A DNA stretch of 64,000 nt from Curvibacter sp. Lineage in GTDB: Bacteria; Pseudomonadota; Gammaproteobacteria; Burkholderiales; Burkholderiaceae_C. The stretch is taken from positions 186,001-250,000 of the forward strand of contig REAW01000006.1 of NCBI GenBank assembly GCA_004293725.1, written 5' to 3'. The notes below the pieces were generated by a model. It was not told where the DNA came from. It worked only from the letters and a program-made list of their open reading frames with translations, and searched no databases. Below, piece after piece: positions 52,334 to 61,585 of this stretch (position 1 is its first letter; each line of letters begins with the position of its first letter). The translations under genes were made by a program, and so were the position numbers.

Positions 52334-54640
52334 TCAAGGGCCGGGGCTGAGGTTGGGGGCTACTGACTCCGCTGTCCAGCTGGGTTTTACGACCAGCGCT
52401 GGAGTGATGGCCTCGCCACCTACACCCAAGGCATTGACAAAACCACCCCAATTCCATTCGGCATAACGCCAATCGTTGCCCGCGCGCACGACTCCCTCTG
52501 GTGGCTGAATTTCTTGTACTGGCACACCATTCAGGGCCGTGCTCATGAATTCAATCCAGACCGGCAAGGCCAGTGCAGACCCGGAAGCCCGAGAACCCAA
52601 ACTGCGTGGCGTATCGTGACCCACCCACACCACGGCAACCAGCCCCGGTTGGTAGCCGGCAAACCAGGCGTCCACCACATCGTCGGTAGTCCCGGTTTTG
52701 CCATACAGATCAGGGCGTTTCAGCAATGCCTGCGCGCGGGCCGCGGTACCGCTGCGGGTGACCTCTTGCAGCAGGCTGGAAACCATGAAAGCGTTTCGTG
52801 CAGGAATAACGCGCTGGCTTTCGTCCAGCGTTGCAGGCGGTGCAGCCTCAAACACCACCTCACCGTTGGCACGCGCAATGCGCTGCACCAGCCGTGGGCT
52901 CACCCGATAGCCGCCATTGGCCAACACCGCGTAGGCACCTGCAAGCTGCAGGGGATGGGTTGATCCTGTGCCCAATGCTTGCGTCAAATTATCCGGCTGG
53001 CGTTCGGCATCAAAGCCAAACCGGCTGGTCCAGTCACGTGCACCTTGGGGGGATAACAGCTGCACCAAACGAATGGAAACCAAATTTTTGGAACGCGCGA
53101 GCGCGTTGCGCAAGGTGATGGGGCCATCCGTGCTGCCGTCGTCGTTCTCGGGTGACCAGTCACCAACGTTCTCCATTGGGGCGTCGTTGATCAGTGTTTC
53201 AGGCTGCACACCGCTTTCGATTGCGGCGGAATAGATAAAGGGTTTGTAGCTCGAGCCAGGCTGACGCCACCCCTGGGTCACGCGGTTGAATTGATTACGG
53301 TGAAAGTCAAACCCGCCAACCAGCGCCCGAATATGACCATTGCCTGGGTCCAGCGCCACAAAAGCGCCCTCGGTTTCAGGCCACTGCACCAGACTCCAAA
53401 CCTTGCCCTGCTGCACCACACGCAGCACCGCGCCGCGGCGCACGCGCAGTTTGGGCGGCGCTGAAGCTGCCAAACCACTAAGGGCCGGACGCAGACCTGT
53501 GCCCGTGATGGTAAGGACGTCACCGGTCGCCAGCACCACGGTAACGGCTTTGGGCGTGGCACGCGTGACAATGGCGAGGCGCAGGTCTTCGTCGTCATCG
53601 TAGTCCGCCAAGGCCTGGGCCACAGCGGGGTCTTCGTCCTTCTGGTCGGCAGTCAATGATTCCATGCCCTCCGGACCCCGCCAGACCTGGCGAAGAGAAT
53701 GCTCCACCAGCGCGCGGCGCAAGGCCTTGTAGGCGGCCTGCTGCTCTGCAGCGCGCAGGGTGGTGGTGACGTTGAGCCCGGTGGTGTAGCTGAGTTCGCC
53801 AAACTGCGCATAGACCTGTTGGCGCACCATTTCGGCAACATACTCCGCGTGCACCTCCACTTCATCGTGTCTGCGCACCACCAACTGCTCCAAAAGAGCG
53901 GCTGCGTACTGCCCCCCATCAATGACGCCCTGCGAGCGCATGCGCGCTAGCGCCACCAATTGGCGCCCCCGCGCGCGGTCCAGGTTTTTGAAGGGATTTG
54001 CGAAGTAGGGGTTTTGCGGCAGCCCGGCCAGCATGGCGCATTCGGCCGCACTCAGCGCAGAGAGTGTTTTCCCAAAGTAAATCTGCGCCGCCGCTTCGAA
54101 TCCATAGGCCCGTGCGCCCAGGTAGATCTGGTTCATATACAGCTCCAGAATCTGGTCTTTGCTGAGCTGCGACTCAATGCGGTAGGCCAACATGGCCTCT
54201 TTGAGCTTGCGCTCCAGCGTGCGTGATCGACTCAAAAAGAACGTCCGGGCTACTTGCTGGGTAATGGTGGAGGCACCCTGGAGACGCCCCCCGGTCAGAT
54301 TGGCCAGCATGGCACGCGCCACACCAATAGGGTCCACCCCCCCGTGGCTGTAAAAACGGGCGTCTTCCACGGCCAGCAAACTGTCTTTCATCAACTGTGG
54401 AATCTGGTCGATGCGCTGGTAGACGCGACGCTCACTGCCAAAGCCACCAATATCCACGCCGTCAGCCGTAAACACCCGCAGCGGTTGCTTGGGCTGGTAG
54501 TTGGACAACGACGAAATGTCTGGCAACTGGGCATAGAAGAATGCACTCATTACCAACAATGCCCCAATAGCGAGGGCCGCCAGCACCAACGAGACCTGTA
54601 AAACACGTTTGGGCCACGCGCCCCGGACTGGAGTAGACAT
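52334..54640 (-). CDS. mrcA: Penicillin-binding protein 1A (bifunctional peptidoglycan synthase)
   Basis: 768 residues from the ATG at 54640 (MSTPVRG). Membrane anchor residues 15-37. The glycosyltransferase domain (GT51) has LLAVEDARFYSHGGVDPIGV with the catalytic Glu, GASTITQQVARTFFLSRSRT and RKLKEAMLAYRIESQLSKDQ. An OB-like insert follows (near 300-410). The transpeptidase domain shows the active serine in QPGSSYKPF, SxN as ARSKNLVS, and KTGTT. It builds and cross-links peptidoglycan in the periplasm. Length and order match class A PBP1A. It is divergent from murU. Confidence 0.92.
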   Translation of the reverse strand: MSTPVRGAWPKRVLQVSLVLAALAIGALLVMSAFFYAQLPDISSLSNYQPKQPLRVFTADGVDIGGFGSERRVYQRIDQIPQLMKDSLLAVEDARFYSHGGVDPIGVARAMLANLTGGRLQGASTITQQVARTFFLSRSRTLERKLKEAMLAYRIESQLSKDQILELYMNQIYLGARAYGFEAAAQIYFGKTLSALSAAECAMLAGLPQNPYFANPFKNLDRARGRQLVALARMRSQGVIDGGQYAAALLEQLVVRRHDEVEVHAEYVAEMVRQQVYAQFGELSYTTGLNVTTTLRAAEQQAAYKALRRALVEHSLRQVWRGPEGMESLTADQKDEDPAVAQALADYDDDEDLRLAIVTRATPKAVTVVLATGDVLTITGTGLRPALSGLAASAPPKLRVRRGAVLRVVQQGKVWSLVQWPETEGAFVALDPGNGHIRALVGGFDFHRNQFNRVTQGWRQPGSSYKPFIYSAAIESGVQPETLINDAPMENVGDWSPENDDGSTDGPITLRNALARSKNLVSIRLVQLLSPQGARDWTSRFGFDAERQPDNLTQALGTGSTHPLQLAGAYAVLANGGYRVSPRLVQRIARANGEVVFEAAPPATLDESQRVIPARNAFMVSSLLQEVTRSGTAARAQALLKRPDLYGKTGTTDDVVDAWFAGYQPGLVAVVWVGHDTPRSLGSRASGSALALPVWIEFMSTALNGVPVQEIQPPEGVVRAGNDWRYAEWNWGGFVNALGVGGEAITPALVVKPSWTAESVAPNLSPGP

Positions 54641-54666
54641 ACACAATCAATAAGTAAGGGCGGATT

Positions 54667-55614
54667 ATGGGCACAAGCCCCCGATTTCAGGACCAAAAGC
54701 ACTGGAAACGCTGTGTCAAGTTGTTGCGGCCTACCCTGCCCACACATGGGCTCGGCTATGCTTTGAAACTTTATTGTTTCGCGAACATTGATTTGCCAGC
54801 AACGCCTACCCCTTCCACCAACGGATTCCGTGCAAGTGCCATCGTGCTAGCTGCTGGGCGCGGCGAGCGCATGCGCCCGTTGACTGACACCTGCCCCAAA
54901 CCATTGCTGCAAGTGCACGGCAAGCCGCTCATGCATTACCACCTGGAGGCGCTGGCACGGGGTGGTTTTAATCAAGCTATCGTCAACACCGCTTGGCTGG
55001 GGGAGCAGATTGAAGCTTGCTTTGGAAGTGAAATTGGCATCCAGCCCTTATCAATACTGCGTGAGCAGCTACCAAAAAGAGAGCGGACAACCCCCCCCAT
55101 GGTGTTGCACTACTCGCACGAAGGCCGCGACTTTGGCAGCGCGCTGGAGACGGCAGGCGGCATAGCACGTGCTCTGCCGCAGCTGGCACCCGTGTTTTGG
55201 TCTATGGCAGGTGATGTGTATGCACCGGATTTTCGGTTCACCCAATCCGCGATAGACCGCTTTGCTGCCAGTGGGAAACTGGCCCATGTGTGGTTGGTGC
55301 CCAATCCAGAACACAACCATAAGGGCGATTTTGGACTGGAAAGCCCGGACGCCCAAGGCATAGGACAGTGCACCGACCCTCTGGCTGACAGCACCGAGCC
55401 GCGCTACACCTTCAGCACGTTTGCGCTGTACCACTGCAACTTGTTCACCCAGCCTTGGTGCGATATCCCCGCTGGCAACCCCCTTGGCATCAAGGCAGCG
55501 CTGGCGCCACTGCTGCGCAAAGCCATGGGACACGCTAAAGTAAGCGCCGAGATTTACACTGGCCGCTGGACCGATGTCGGCACGCCCGAGCGACTGGCAC
55601 AACTCAATACTTGA
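54667..55614 (+). CDS. murU: N-acetylmuramate alpha-1-phosphate uridylyltransferase-type nucleotidyltransferase
   Basis: Up to 315 residues. The first ATG (54667) has TAAGGG upstream but gives 55 extra residues before the usual family start; a TTG at 54793 is the alternative. The nucleotide-binding signature is AIVLAAGRGERMRPLTDTCP followed by KPLLQVHGKPLMHYHLEAL, then SMAGDVYAPDF with metal-binding Asp, and WTDVGTPERLAQL at the end. In MurU this fold makes UDP-MurNAc in peptidoglycan sugar recycling. The position between PBP1A and the aminopeptidase fits cell-wall recycling; assignment of MurU over other sugar-1-phosphate nucleotidyltransferases is by similarity only. Confidence 0.8.
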   Translation: MGTSPRFQDQKHWKRCVKLLRPTLPTHGLGYALKLYCFANIDLPATPTPSTNGFRASAIVLAAGRGERMRPLTDTCPKPLLQVHGKPLMHYHLEALARGGFNQAIVNTAWLGEQIEACFGSEIGIQPLSILREQLPKRERTTPPMVLHYSHEGRDFGSALETAGGIARALPQLAPVFWSMAGDVYAPDFRFTQSAIDRFAASGKLAHVWLVPNPEHNHKGDFGLESPDAQGIGQCTDPLADSTEPRYTFSTFALYHCNLFTQPWCDIPAGNPLGIKAALAPLLRKAMGHAKVSAEIYTGRWTDVGTPERLAQLNT

Positions 55615-55618
55615 CACC

Positions 55619-57016
55619 ATGACCCAACTTCTCACCGCAGACTACTCTGCCCGTCGCGCCACGCTGGCTTCCCGTATTGGCAAGCAGGGCGTCGCTGTGC
55701 TGCCCACCGCGCCTGAACAACAGCGTAACCGGGACTCCGATTTCTTGTTTCGCTTCGACAGTTACTTCCACTACCTCAGCGGTTTTGCCGAGCCCAAAGC
55801 GTGGCTGGTTGTTTCGGGTGATGGCAAGACCACCCTCTTTTGCCAACCCAAGGATCTGGAGCGTGAAATTTGGGATGGCTTTCGCTTGGGGCCGGATGCC
55901 GCACCCGCAGCGCTGGGCGTGGACGCCGCGTATTCGGTGGACGAGTTGGACCAACGCATGCCCGGGCTGCTGGATGGTGCCGATGCCGTTTGGTACCCTT
56001 TTGCCACTCACAAGGGACTGGAGACCCGGGTAGACGGCTGGCTGGGTAGCCTGCGCGCCCGCGTGCGTTATGGCGCACTTGCGCCTGAGCAAGCCCGTGA
56101 TCTCTGCGGACTGCTGGACGAGATGCGTCTGATCAAAGACCCCTACGAACAGAACACCATGCGCCGTGCCGCGCACATCAGCGCTGGCGCACACATTCGC
56201 GCCATGCAGCTTTCGGCGCGCATGCTGCGCGCCGGCCAGGACGTGCGCGAGTACCACTTGGACGCCGAGCTGTTGCACGAATTTCGGCTGCACGGCTCCC
56301 AGTACCCTGCCTATGGGTCCATCGTTGCTGCAGGCGCCAACGCCTGTGTACTGCACTACCGCGCCGATGCCGGTGCAGTGCGCGATGGCGAGCTGGTACT
56401 CATTGACGCGGGCTGTGAACTGGATGGGTATGCGAGCGACATCACACGCACATTCCCGGCGAACGGAAAGTTCACGGGTCCGCAGCGCGCGCTTTATGAG
56501 TTGGTGCTGGCCTCACAGGTTGCCGCAGTGGACGCGACCAAGGCTGGCGCCCGCTTTACCGACCCGCACGATGCCACTGTGCGCGTTTTGGCGCAGGGGA
56601 TGCTGGACTTGGGCCTGCTGGATGGAAACAAGGTGGGGCGTTTGGACGACGTGATCGAAAGTCGCGCCTATTTCCAGTTTTACATGCACCGTACAGGGCA
56701 TTGGCTGGGTATGGACGTGCACGACTGTGGCAGTTACGTCGAACCGTGCGAGCGGGGCCAAGGGAGCGTGCGCAAAGATGCGCTAACCGGCGCAGAAATC
56801 ATTGACCGCCCGGCCCGTGTTTTGCGGAGCGGCATGGTCCTGACAATTGAGCCGGGGATCTACGTTCGTCCGGCGGCGGGGGTACCCGCGCAATTCCACA
56901 ACATTGGCATTCGCATCGAAGATGACGCCATTGTTACGGAAACCGGATGCGAACTCATCAGCCGTGGAGTTCCTGTCAATCCAGACGACATCGAAGCGTT
57001 GATGGCGGATGCCTGA
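55619..57016 (+). CDS. pepP: Xaa-Pro aminopeptidase (aminopeptidase P)
   Basis: 465 residues from the ATG at 55619, 4 bp after the murU stop. An N-terminal domain (SDFLFRFDSYFHYLSGFAEP with the SxF..YLxG pattern) is followed by the pita-bread catalytic domain. Metal ligands can be read in LIDAGCELDGYASDITRTFP (two Asp), HRTGHWLGMDVHDCG (His), TIEPGIYV (Glu) and GIRIEDDAIVT (Glu). It removes N-terminal residues next to proline and uses two Mn(II). Probably an operon with murU. Confidence 0.92.
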   Translation: MTQLLTADYSARRATLASRIGKQGVAVLPTAPEQQRNRDSDFLFRFDSYFHYLSGFAEPKAWLVVSGDGKTTLFCQPKDLEREIWDGFRLGPDAAPAALGVDAAYSVDELDQRMPGLLDGADAVWYPFATHKGLETRVDGWLGSLRARVRYGALAPEQARDLCGLLDEMRLIKDPYEQNTMRRAAHISAGAHIRAMQLSARMLRAGQDVREYHLDAELLHEFRLHGSQYPAYGSIVAAGANACVLHYRADAGAVRDGELVLIDAGCELDGYASDITRTFPANGKFTGPQRALYELVLASQVAAVDATKAGARFTDPHDATVRVLAQGMLDLGLLDGNKVGRLDDVIESRAYFQFYMHRTGHWLGMDVHDCGSYVEPCERGQGSVRKDALTGAEIIDRPARVLRSGMVLTIEPGIYVRPAAGVPAQFHNIGIRIEDDAIVTETGCELISRGVPVNPDDIEALMADA

Positions 57017-57021
57017 ACGGT

Positions 57022-57459
57022 TCAGGCAGCGAGGGACATTCGGATCAGCCGGGTAAGGTCGTTTTTATGTACTGGCTTGGCGACAGCGCCCAGAACCCTA
57101 AAGCGTTTTAACTGTGCGACCAATTCTGCGGAGCGGCGTATGTCTTCGCTTTGCCCGGAAGCGATGATAAGAGCCCCTTGAAAGCCTGCTTGTGCGGCCG
57201 CCCCCATGAATTCAAATCCATCCATGTGGGGCATATGCAAGTCGCACACCATCAGATCTATGGTGGTGCCTGACTCCATTGTGAGCTTCAAAAGGGCATC
57301 AGGACCACTGGTGGCAATCGTCACCAGCCCCACGCCCATGGACGTCAAAGTCTCTTGCATGACCTCACATTGAAAGTCGTCGTCATCCACTACCAAGACA
57401 TGCATTTCGGCCACGTTTTTGGGGAGTGCACGTCTGGCGTTCGTCTTTGTCGTTTTCAT
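57022..57459 (-). CDS. Stand-alone response regulator receiver protein
   Basis: 145 residues from the ATG at 57459, preceded by GGGAGG 11-12 bp upstream. After a basic N-terminus (KTTKTNARRALPKN) there is one receiver domain: HVLVVDDDDFQCEVMQETL with the acidic triad, acceptor Asp in LMVCDLHMPHMDGFEFM, IIASGQSEDIRRSAEL and the VAKPVHK lysine. There is no output domain, so it works by protein contact, as CheY-like or phosphorelay proteins do. No kinase is adjacent; the hybrid kinase at 35547 is one possible partner in this window, purely by inference. Confidence 0.85.
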   Translation of the reverse strand: MKTTKTNARRALPKNVAEMHVLVVDDDDFQCEVMQETLTSMGVGLVTIATSGPDALLKLTMESGTTIDLMVCDLHMPHMDGFEFMGAAAQAGFQGALIIASGQSEDIRRSAELVAQLKRFRVLGAVAKPVHKNDLTRLIRMSLAA

Positions 57460-57829
57460 GGATCTTGGGTCCTCCCTTTGTTTCACACGACCACCGATGT
57501 TGTTGATCTTTCATGTTGGGGGGTAATCAGCCATATCTACGCCAGAAGATGCTAGCGCAGTCAACGGGGACTGGGCGCTAGTAGGGTCTTGTTGTTCGTC
57601 CTTTTGTCGGTAAGCCGCTTAATATCCGCCCTCCCAGAGTCAGCTCGGGAGGTACGCCAGTACACACGTGGGCTGGCTGTCTTCGGTCATTGCCTGTTGA
57701 GAAAGCCACTAAAACCCCCTCCGCCCATCGTTGGCCCAGGGGCACCAGCGCTGCGGTAGCAGTCTTTCGGCGTGCACCAACAGCATGCGTTATTGAGCTG
57801 GACAGTCCCGTTGTTGGATCCTGGTGGCG
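57460..57829. other. 370-bp gene-free interval
   Basis: I find no convincing coding sequence. It contains a partial repeat-family copy at 57551-57581 and a small hairpin at 57630-57652 (CCTCCC/GGGAGG, 11-nt loop). The rest (to 57829) shows no recognised element, though the hairpin and repeat could end transcription from either side. It separates two genes transcribed in the same direction. Confidence 0.6.
57551..57581. repeat. Dispersed intergenic repeat, copy 8 (right half)
   Basis: GCTAGCGC, 15 bases, then GCGCTAG: the inverted GCTAGCGC/GCGCTAG arms of the repeat family without the CTATxxxATAG part. Confidence 0.45.
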
Positions 57830-59059
57830 TCAGGCATGGGCTTTTTCTTCTTGAAGAAGTGCGGGCCTCAGCGTCAGTTGGGTCAGCACCAAGGCCATCA
57901 AGGCCGAGCCGGCAATGCCAGCCAACATTGGCAATGCGCTCCCGTCCACAAACAAGCCTGTGAGCGCCATCACGACGGCACCCGTAACAAAGTGGAGGGT
58001 GCCCATGAGCGCCGAGGCCGTACCAGCAATGGTGCCATGCTCCTCGAGCGCCAACACCGCCGTGGTGGGAACCACCAAGCCCAGAAAACCGTATCCGATA
58101 AACAGCAAGCCGATCATTACGTCCAGTCGCTCTACGCCGGCCAAGTTGATGGCCAGTAACAGGGCCATAACAGCCGCAAAACCAACCACGGCGAATTTGA
58201 CCAAAGGCACAAGACCAAAACGCGCACTGAGCGTGCCCGTGAACTGGGAAACACCGATGAAGGAAGCCGCATTGGCAGCAAATGCCAGGCTGTACTGGCG
58301 TGGCGTCAGGCCGTAGTGGTCAATCAGCACAAAGGATGAGTTGGCTAGATAGGCAAAGAAGCTGGAAATGCCAAACGCACCAATGAAGACCAAGCCCAGA
58401 AAGTTTCGGTCACGCAGGAGTAGGCGGTAGGCAGCAATGGCGCTACCCACGCTGCTGTCCACACGCGCATGGGCCGGGCGGGTCTCGGGCAGACTGGTTG
58501 CCAACAACACGATACCCATCAAGGCAGCCACCATCACCGACCAAAAAACACTACGCCATCCCAGGGCCTCAATCAACACGCTGCCGGCCAGTGGCGCCAG
58601 GATCGGTGACACGCTGAACACCAGCATCAAAAGCGACATTAAACGGGCAGCGTCATGCCCGGTATGCAGGTCGCGCACCACGGCACGCGGAATCACCATG
58701 CCTGCACAAGCACCCAGGCCTTGGACAAACCGCAGTGCGACCAGGGTTTCAATATCTGGTGCCATGGCACAGCCCACGCTGGCCAAGGCAAATAGACCCA
58801 GACCAAAGTAAAGCGGCGGTTTGCGTCCCACCATGTCGGAGACGGGTCCATAAATGATTTGCCCCAGGCCCAGTGCGATGAAGAAAGCCATCAGGCTGGC
58901 CTGAACCGCACTCATGGAAGCGCCCAGGCTTTGGCCGATGGATGGAAGGGCGGGGAGGTACATGTCGATAGCGAACGGACCGATGGCCGACAGCAGGCCC
59001 AGCACCAGAGCGGTGCCGAAGAAGGAAGTTTTCATAAGGGAGTGAGCATAACCCTGCAT
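57830..59059 (-). CDS. Bcr/CflA-family multidrug efflux transporter (MFS)
   Basis: Up to 409 residues; the ATG at 59035 (MKTSFFG) would give a more usual start. Twelve membrane helices. The DHA1 drug-exporter signatures are visible: AIDMYLPALPSIGQSLGASM (motif D1 region), GQIIYGPVSDMVGRKPPLYF (motif A), RFVQGLGACAGMVIPRAVVR (motif B) and SPILAPLAGSVLIEALGWRS (motif C). Such proteins export drugs, cysteine or other small molecules by proton exchange. It is divergent from the rubrerythrin gene across a 160-bp gap that holds a possible peroxide-response site. Confidence 0.9.
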   Translation of the reverse strand: MQGYAHSLMKTSFFGTALVLGLLSAIGPFAIDMYLPALPSIGQSLGASMSAVQASLMAFFIALGLGQIIYGPVSDMVGRKPPLYFGLGLFALASVGCAMAPDIETLVALRFVQGLGACAGMVIPRAVVRDLHTGHDAARLMSLLMLVFSVSPILAPLAGSVLIEALGWRSVFWSVMVAALMGIVLLATSLPETRPAHARVDSSVGSAIAAYRLLLRDRNFLGLVFIGAFGISSFFAYLANSSFVLIDHYGLTPRQYSLAFAANAASFIGVSQFTGTLSARFGLVPLVKFAVVGFAAVMALLLAINLAGVERLDVMIGLLFIGYGFLGLVVPTTAVLALEEHGTIAGTASALMGTLHFVTGAVVMALTGLFVDGSALPMLAGIAGSALMALVLTQLTLRPALLQEEKAHA

Positions 59060-59103
59060 GGTTGCCTGGCTTGTTATTGGGGGGTTCCCAGCAGAACTAC
59101 GAA

Positions 59104-59147
59104 ATAGTTTCTATCAATTGTTTTGCTAATTTCAATTGGATTTAGCA
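59104..59147. promoter_or_regulatory. AT-rich element upstream of rubrerythrin, possible OxyR-type site
   Basis: ATAGTTTCTATCAATTGTTT followed by TGCTAATTTCAATTGGATTT and AGC. It contains an ATAGxxxCTAT start and two CAATTG palindromes 18 bp apart, in an otherwise GC-rich background. OxyR sites are built from ATAG/CTAT half-sites, and the adjacent gene makes a peroxide-reducing protein; the assignment is inferred. Confidence 0.35.
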
Positions 59148-59220
59148 TGTTGCTGGGCCTACCATTCACTCCATGCCATAGAAAATTGTTTCTGTAGCCT
59201 TACTGCCAGAGGAATACGAC

Positions 59221-59703
59221 ATGACCATCGACCAGCGCCCCGACATCAAAACTTTTGCCAACCTGGAAGCCGCCTTTGCCGGCGAATCCATGGCGCACAT
59301 CAAGTACCGCTATTTCGCCAAAATATCCCGCGAGATGGGCGACGAGGCCACGGCCCTCGCCTTCGAAGCGACTGCCGACCAAGAAGTGATGCACGCCTTC
59401 GGCCATCTGGATCTGCTGTATCCCAAGGCCACCATGACACCGGCCAAGGCACTCCAGATAGCCATCGACGGCGAAACCTATGAGTACAGCGAGATGTATC
59501 CCAAATTTCGCGCCACCGCAGAAGCTGAGGGCAATGCTGCTGCCGTATCCGAGATGACCGAGCAGATTGAAGAAAGCAAGGTTCACGCAGCCCAGTTCCA
59601 AGCGACGCTGGAGAAAGCCCAGAAGCGATTCGCCGCGCTGGCAAGGGTCGAGGAGCGGCATGCCAACCACTACAAAGCCCAACTAGCCTTGGTATCGGCG
59701 TAA
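59221..59703 (+). CDS. Rubrerythrin without rubredoxin domain
   Basis: 160 residues, ATG preceded by AGAGGAA. Ferritin-like four-helix bundle with di-iron ligands in AFAGESMAHIKYRYFAKISR, DQEVMHAFGHLDLLYP, TAEAEGN and EQIEESKVHAAQFQ. The C-terminal VEERHANHYKAQL closes the fold. The usual C-terminal rubredoxin domain is absent, but a free rubredoxin is encoded 99 bp downstream. It reduces hydrogen peroxide using electrons from rubredoxin, protecting cells that meet oxygen. It opens a four-gene peroxide-defence cluster. Confidence 0.9.
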   Translation: MTIDQRPDIKTFANLEAAFAGESMAHIKYRYFAKISREMGDEATALAFEATADQEVMHAFGHLDLLYPKATMTPAKALQIAIDGETYEYSEMYPKFRATAEAEGNAAAVSEMTEQIEESKVHAAQFQATLEKAQKRFAALARVEERHANHYKAQLALVSA

Positions 59704-59802
59704 GTGCCAGTTGGCACAATGTCTGACGCTATTGTTTTCGTAGCTATCTGCGGACTCTCCAAGGGCATCGCAGCCACTTTTCATCCTTAATTTTTGATCA
59801 CC

Positions 59803-59967
59803 ATGAAAACCTATATCTGTATTGTTTGCGGCTTTGTGTATGACGAGGCCGCTGGCCGCCCCGAAGACGGCATTGCACCCGGCACGGTGTGGGCAGATGT
59901 CCCAGAAAGCTGGGAGTGCCCCGACTGTGGCGTGGCAAAGGCAGATTTTGAGGTCGTTACGATCTAA
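59803..59967 (+). CDS. Rubredoxin
   Basis: A 54-residue protein. Two CxxCG iron-binding knuckles are present: [15 protein letters not shown] and [16 protein letters not shown]. The middle [14 protein letters not shown] is typical of the fold. It carries single electrons from the NAD(P)H-linked reductase (60253) to the rubrerythrin (59221). A Shine-Dalgarno-like sequence is weak (TTTTTGATCACC upstream). The length is standard for stand-alone rubredoxins, and it is too short to be caught by simple length cut-offs. Confidence 0.92.
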   Translation: MKTYICIVCGFVYDEAAGRPEDGIAPGTVWADVPESWECPDCGVAKADFEVVTI

Positions 59968-60010
59968 GGTCCAGGCGAACGCCAGTATTGACTCCACCAG
60001 GAAAACCACC

Positions 60011-60256
60011 ATGACCCGTTTTGTCCGGCAAAACCTGCCCACTTTGAAAAAGACGGCGAGCTACTACCTCGTCCATATCAGCGTCGCTGCCATGGTGGCC
60101 TATGCTGTGACGGGCAATGTGCTGATGTCCCTGACCCTGAGTCTGTTGGAGCCAACGGTACAGGCGGTTGCTTTTTTCTTTCATGAAAAATTCTGGGAGC
60201 GGTCGGCCCAGCGCAAGGTTGGTTCAGTAGCCCTGCCACTAGGAGCTCTCGCATGA
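60011..60256 (+). CDS. DUF2061 membrane protein
   Basis: 81 residues from the ATG at 60011. One to two hydrophobic helices (YYLVHISVAAMVAYAVTGNV and LTLSLLEPTVQAVAFFFHEK) and the FFHEKFWER motif are typical of DUF2061, a small membrane protein of unknown role often found near redox or stress genes. It ends with ATGA overlap into the reductase gene, so the two are translationally coupled. It may localise the electron-transfer chain to the membrane; this is speculative. Confidence 0.85.
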   Translation: MTRFVRQNLPTLKKTASYYLVHISVAAMVAYAVTGNVLMSLTLSLLEPTVQAVAFFFHEKFWERSAQRKVGSVALPLGALA

Positions 60257-61440
60257 ACCAAGCGCCTATTATTGTGATCGGTGCTGGCATTGCCGGCTGG
60301 ACCACCGTGCGTGAATTCCGCAAGCTCGACGCACACGCCCCGGTCGTGCTGGTTACCGCCGACAGCGGCGACTTCTACGCCAAACCCACCCTTTCCAATG
60401 CTTACGCCCAGAAACGTGCGCCATACCAGTTGGTGACCACGCCAGCCGCAAAAATGGCGGAGACTTTGCAAGTTACGCTGCTCCCGCATGCGCGGGTGGA
60501 GAGCTTTGATACGGCAGCGCACAGTATTGTGGTGCGACAAGACGACGCACTCCAAACGCTGACCTACCGCCAACTTGTTCTGGCAACAGGCGCACACCCG
60601 ATCCGCGTTCCGCTGCTCGGCAACGCAGCCGATCAGGTGCGTTCCGTCAATTCGCTGGATGACTTTGCTGCATTTCACGCGGCGCTCGGCGTGGACGCAA
60701 CGATTGCGGCAAGTGGCGCTAGCAAAACGGTCTTGATCATGGGTGCTGGCCTGATTGGCTGCGAGTTTGCCAACGACTTGGTCCAGGCGGGTGTGCGGGT
60801 GCATGTGGCCGACCCCGCCCCACGCCCTCTGGCGGCCCTACTGCCTGCAGATGCCGGAGAGCAATTGCAGACTGCGTTGTCTGAATTGGGCGTGCAATGG
60901 CATTTCGGCACCTCGGTGACCGCGTTAGACAGTAGCCCTAGCGGCGGTTTGCTGGCCACGTTGGCCGACGGCAGCACAGTGGTCGCGGATTTGGTGTTGA
61001 GCGCGATTGGCCTGCGCGCCTATACGGCGCTGGCTCTGTCCGCCGGGCTGGCGTGCGAGCGGGGTGTTGTGGTGAACACACATCTACAAACGTCCACCCC
61101 GGACGTGTTTGCCCTCGGAGACTGCGCCCAGTACGACAGTGCGGGACAACGTACTTTGCCCTACGTGATGCCGGTCATGACAGCGGCACGGGCGCTTGCA
61201 GCCAGTCTGGCGGGCACGCCGACCGAAGTTGTTTTTCCGTTGATGCCAGTCAGTATCAAGACGCCCGCATTACCGCTATTGGTGGCTGCAGTACATCCGG
61301 CTACGCAAGGCCAGTGGGAGCCGGAAGGAAGCGAAGGCGCTTGGCGCTTTATGGATCTTTCGAGCATGCAGCGCGGGTTCGTGCTGGCTGGAAAAAGCAC
61401 CGCCCGCAGAATGGAAATGACCAAGCTAACCCACGCCTGA
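60253..61440 (+). CDS. Rubredoxin-NAD(P)+ reductase-type FAD oxidoreductase
   Basis: 395 residues. The FAD-binding motif is PIIVIGAGIAGWTTVREFRK; the NAD-binding motif is VLIMGAGLIGCEFANDLVQA; and VFALGDCAQY is the second FAD contact. The layout (no redox-active Cys pair in the FAD domain, C-terminal beta domain) fits rubredoxin/ferredoxin reductases of the AlkT/RubB type, not thioredoxin reductases. It overlaps the DUF2061 gene by 4 bp and shares the cluster with rubredoxin and rubrerythrin, giving NAD(P)H to reductase to rubredoxin to rubrerythrin to peroxide. Confidence 0.9.
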   Translation: MNQAPIIVIGAGIAGWTTVREFRKLDAHAPVVLVTADSGDFYAKPTLSNAYAQKRAPYQLVTTPAAKMAETLQVTLLPHARVESFDTAAHSIVVRQDDALQTLTYRQLVLATGAHPIRVPLLGNAADQVRSVNSLDDFAAFHAALGVDATIAASGASKTVLIMGAGLIGCEFANDLVQAGVRVHVADPAPRPLAALLPADAGEQLQTALSELGVQWHFGTSVTALDSSPSGGLLATLADGSTVVADLVLSAIGLRAYTALALSAGLACERGVVVNTHLQTSTPDVFALGDCAQYDSAGQRTLPYVMPVMTAARALAASLAGTPTEVVFPLMPVSIKTPALPLLVAAVHPATQGQWEPEGSEGAWRFMDLSSMQRGFVLAGKSTARRMEMTKLTHA

Positions 61441-61585
61441 TTCTGGTCATAACTCCATACACCATTCGCATAACCTTGCCCCCCACATCAGCAGGGAGTT
61501 AGTGAGCGAGGTCTACAATGCAAACCCCAATATCGCGCTGTGGGACACGCGCCTGTGCTAGGGCCCCAGCTGCAGAGGAAGCCGA

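Noticed and set aside
59732..59775. Ninth repeat-family copy after rubrerythrin
   Set aside because: GACGCTATTG..GTAGCTATCTGCG shares the CTAT/TAGCT pieces but too few further bases to count as a member.
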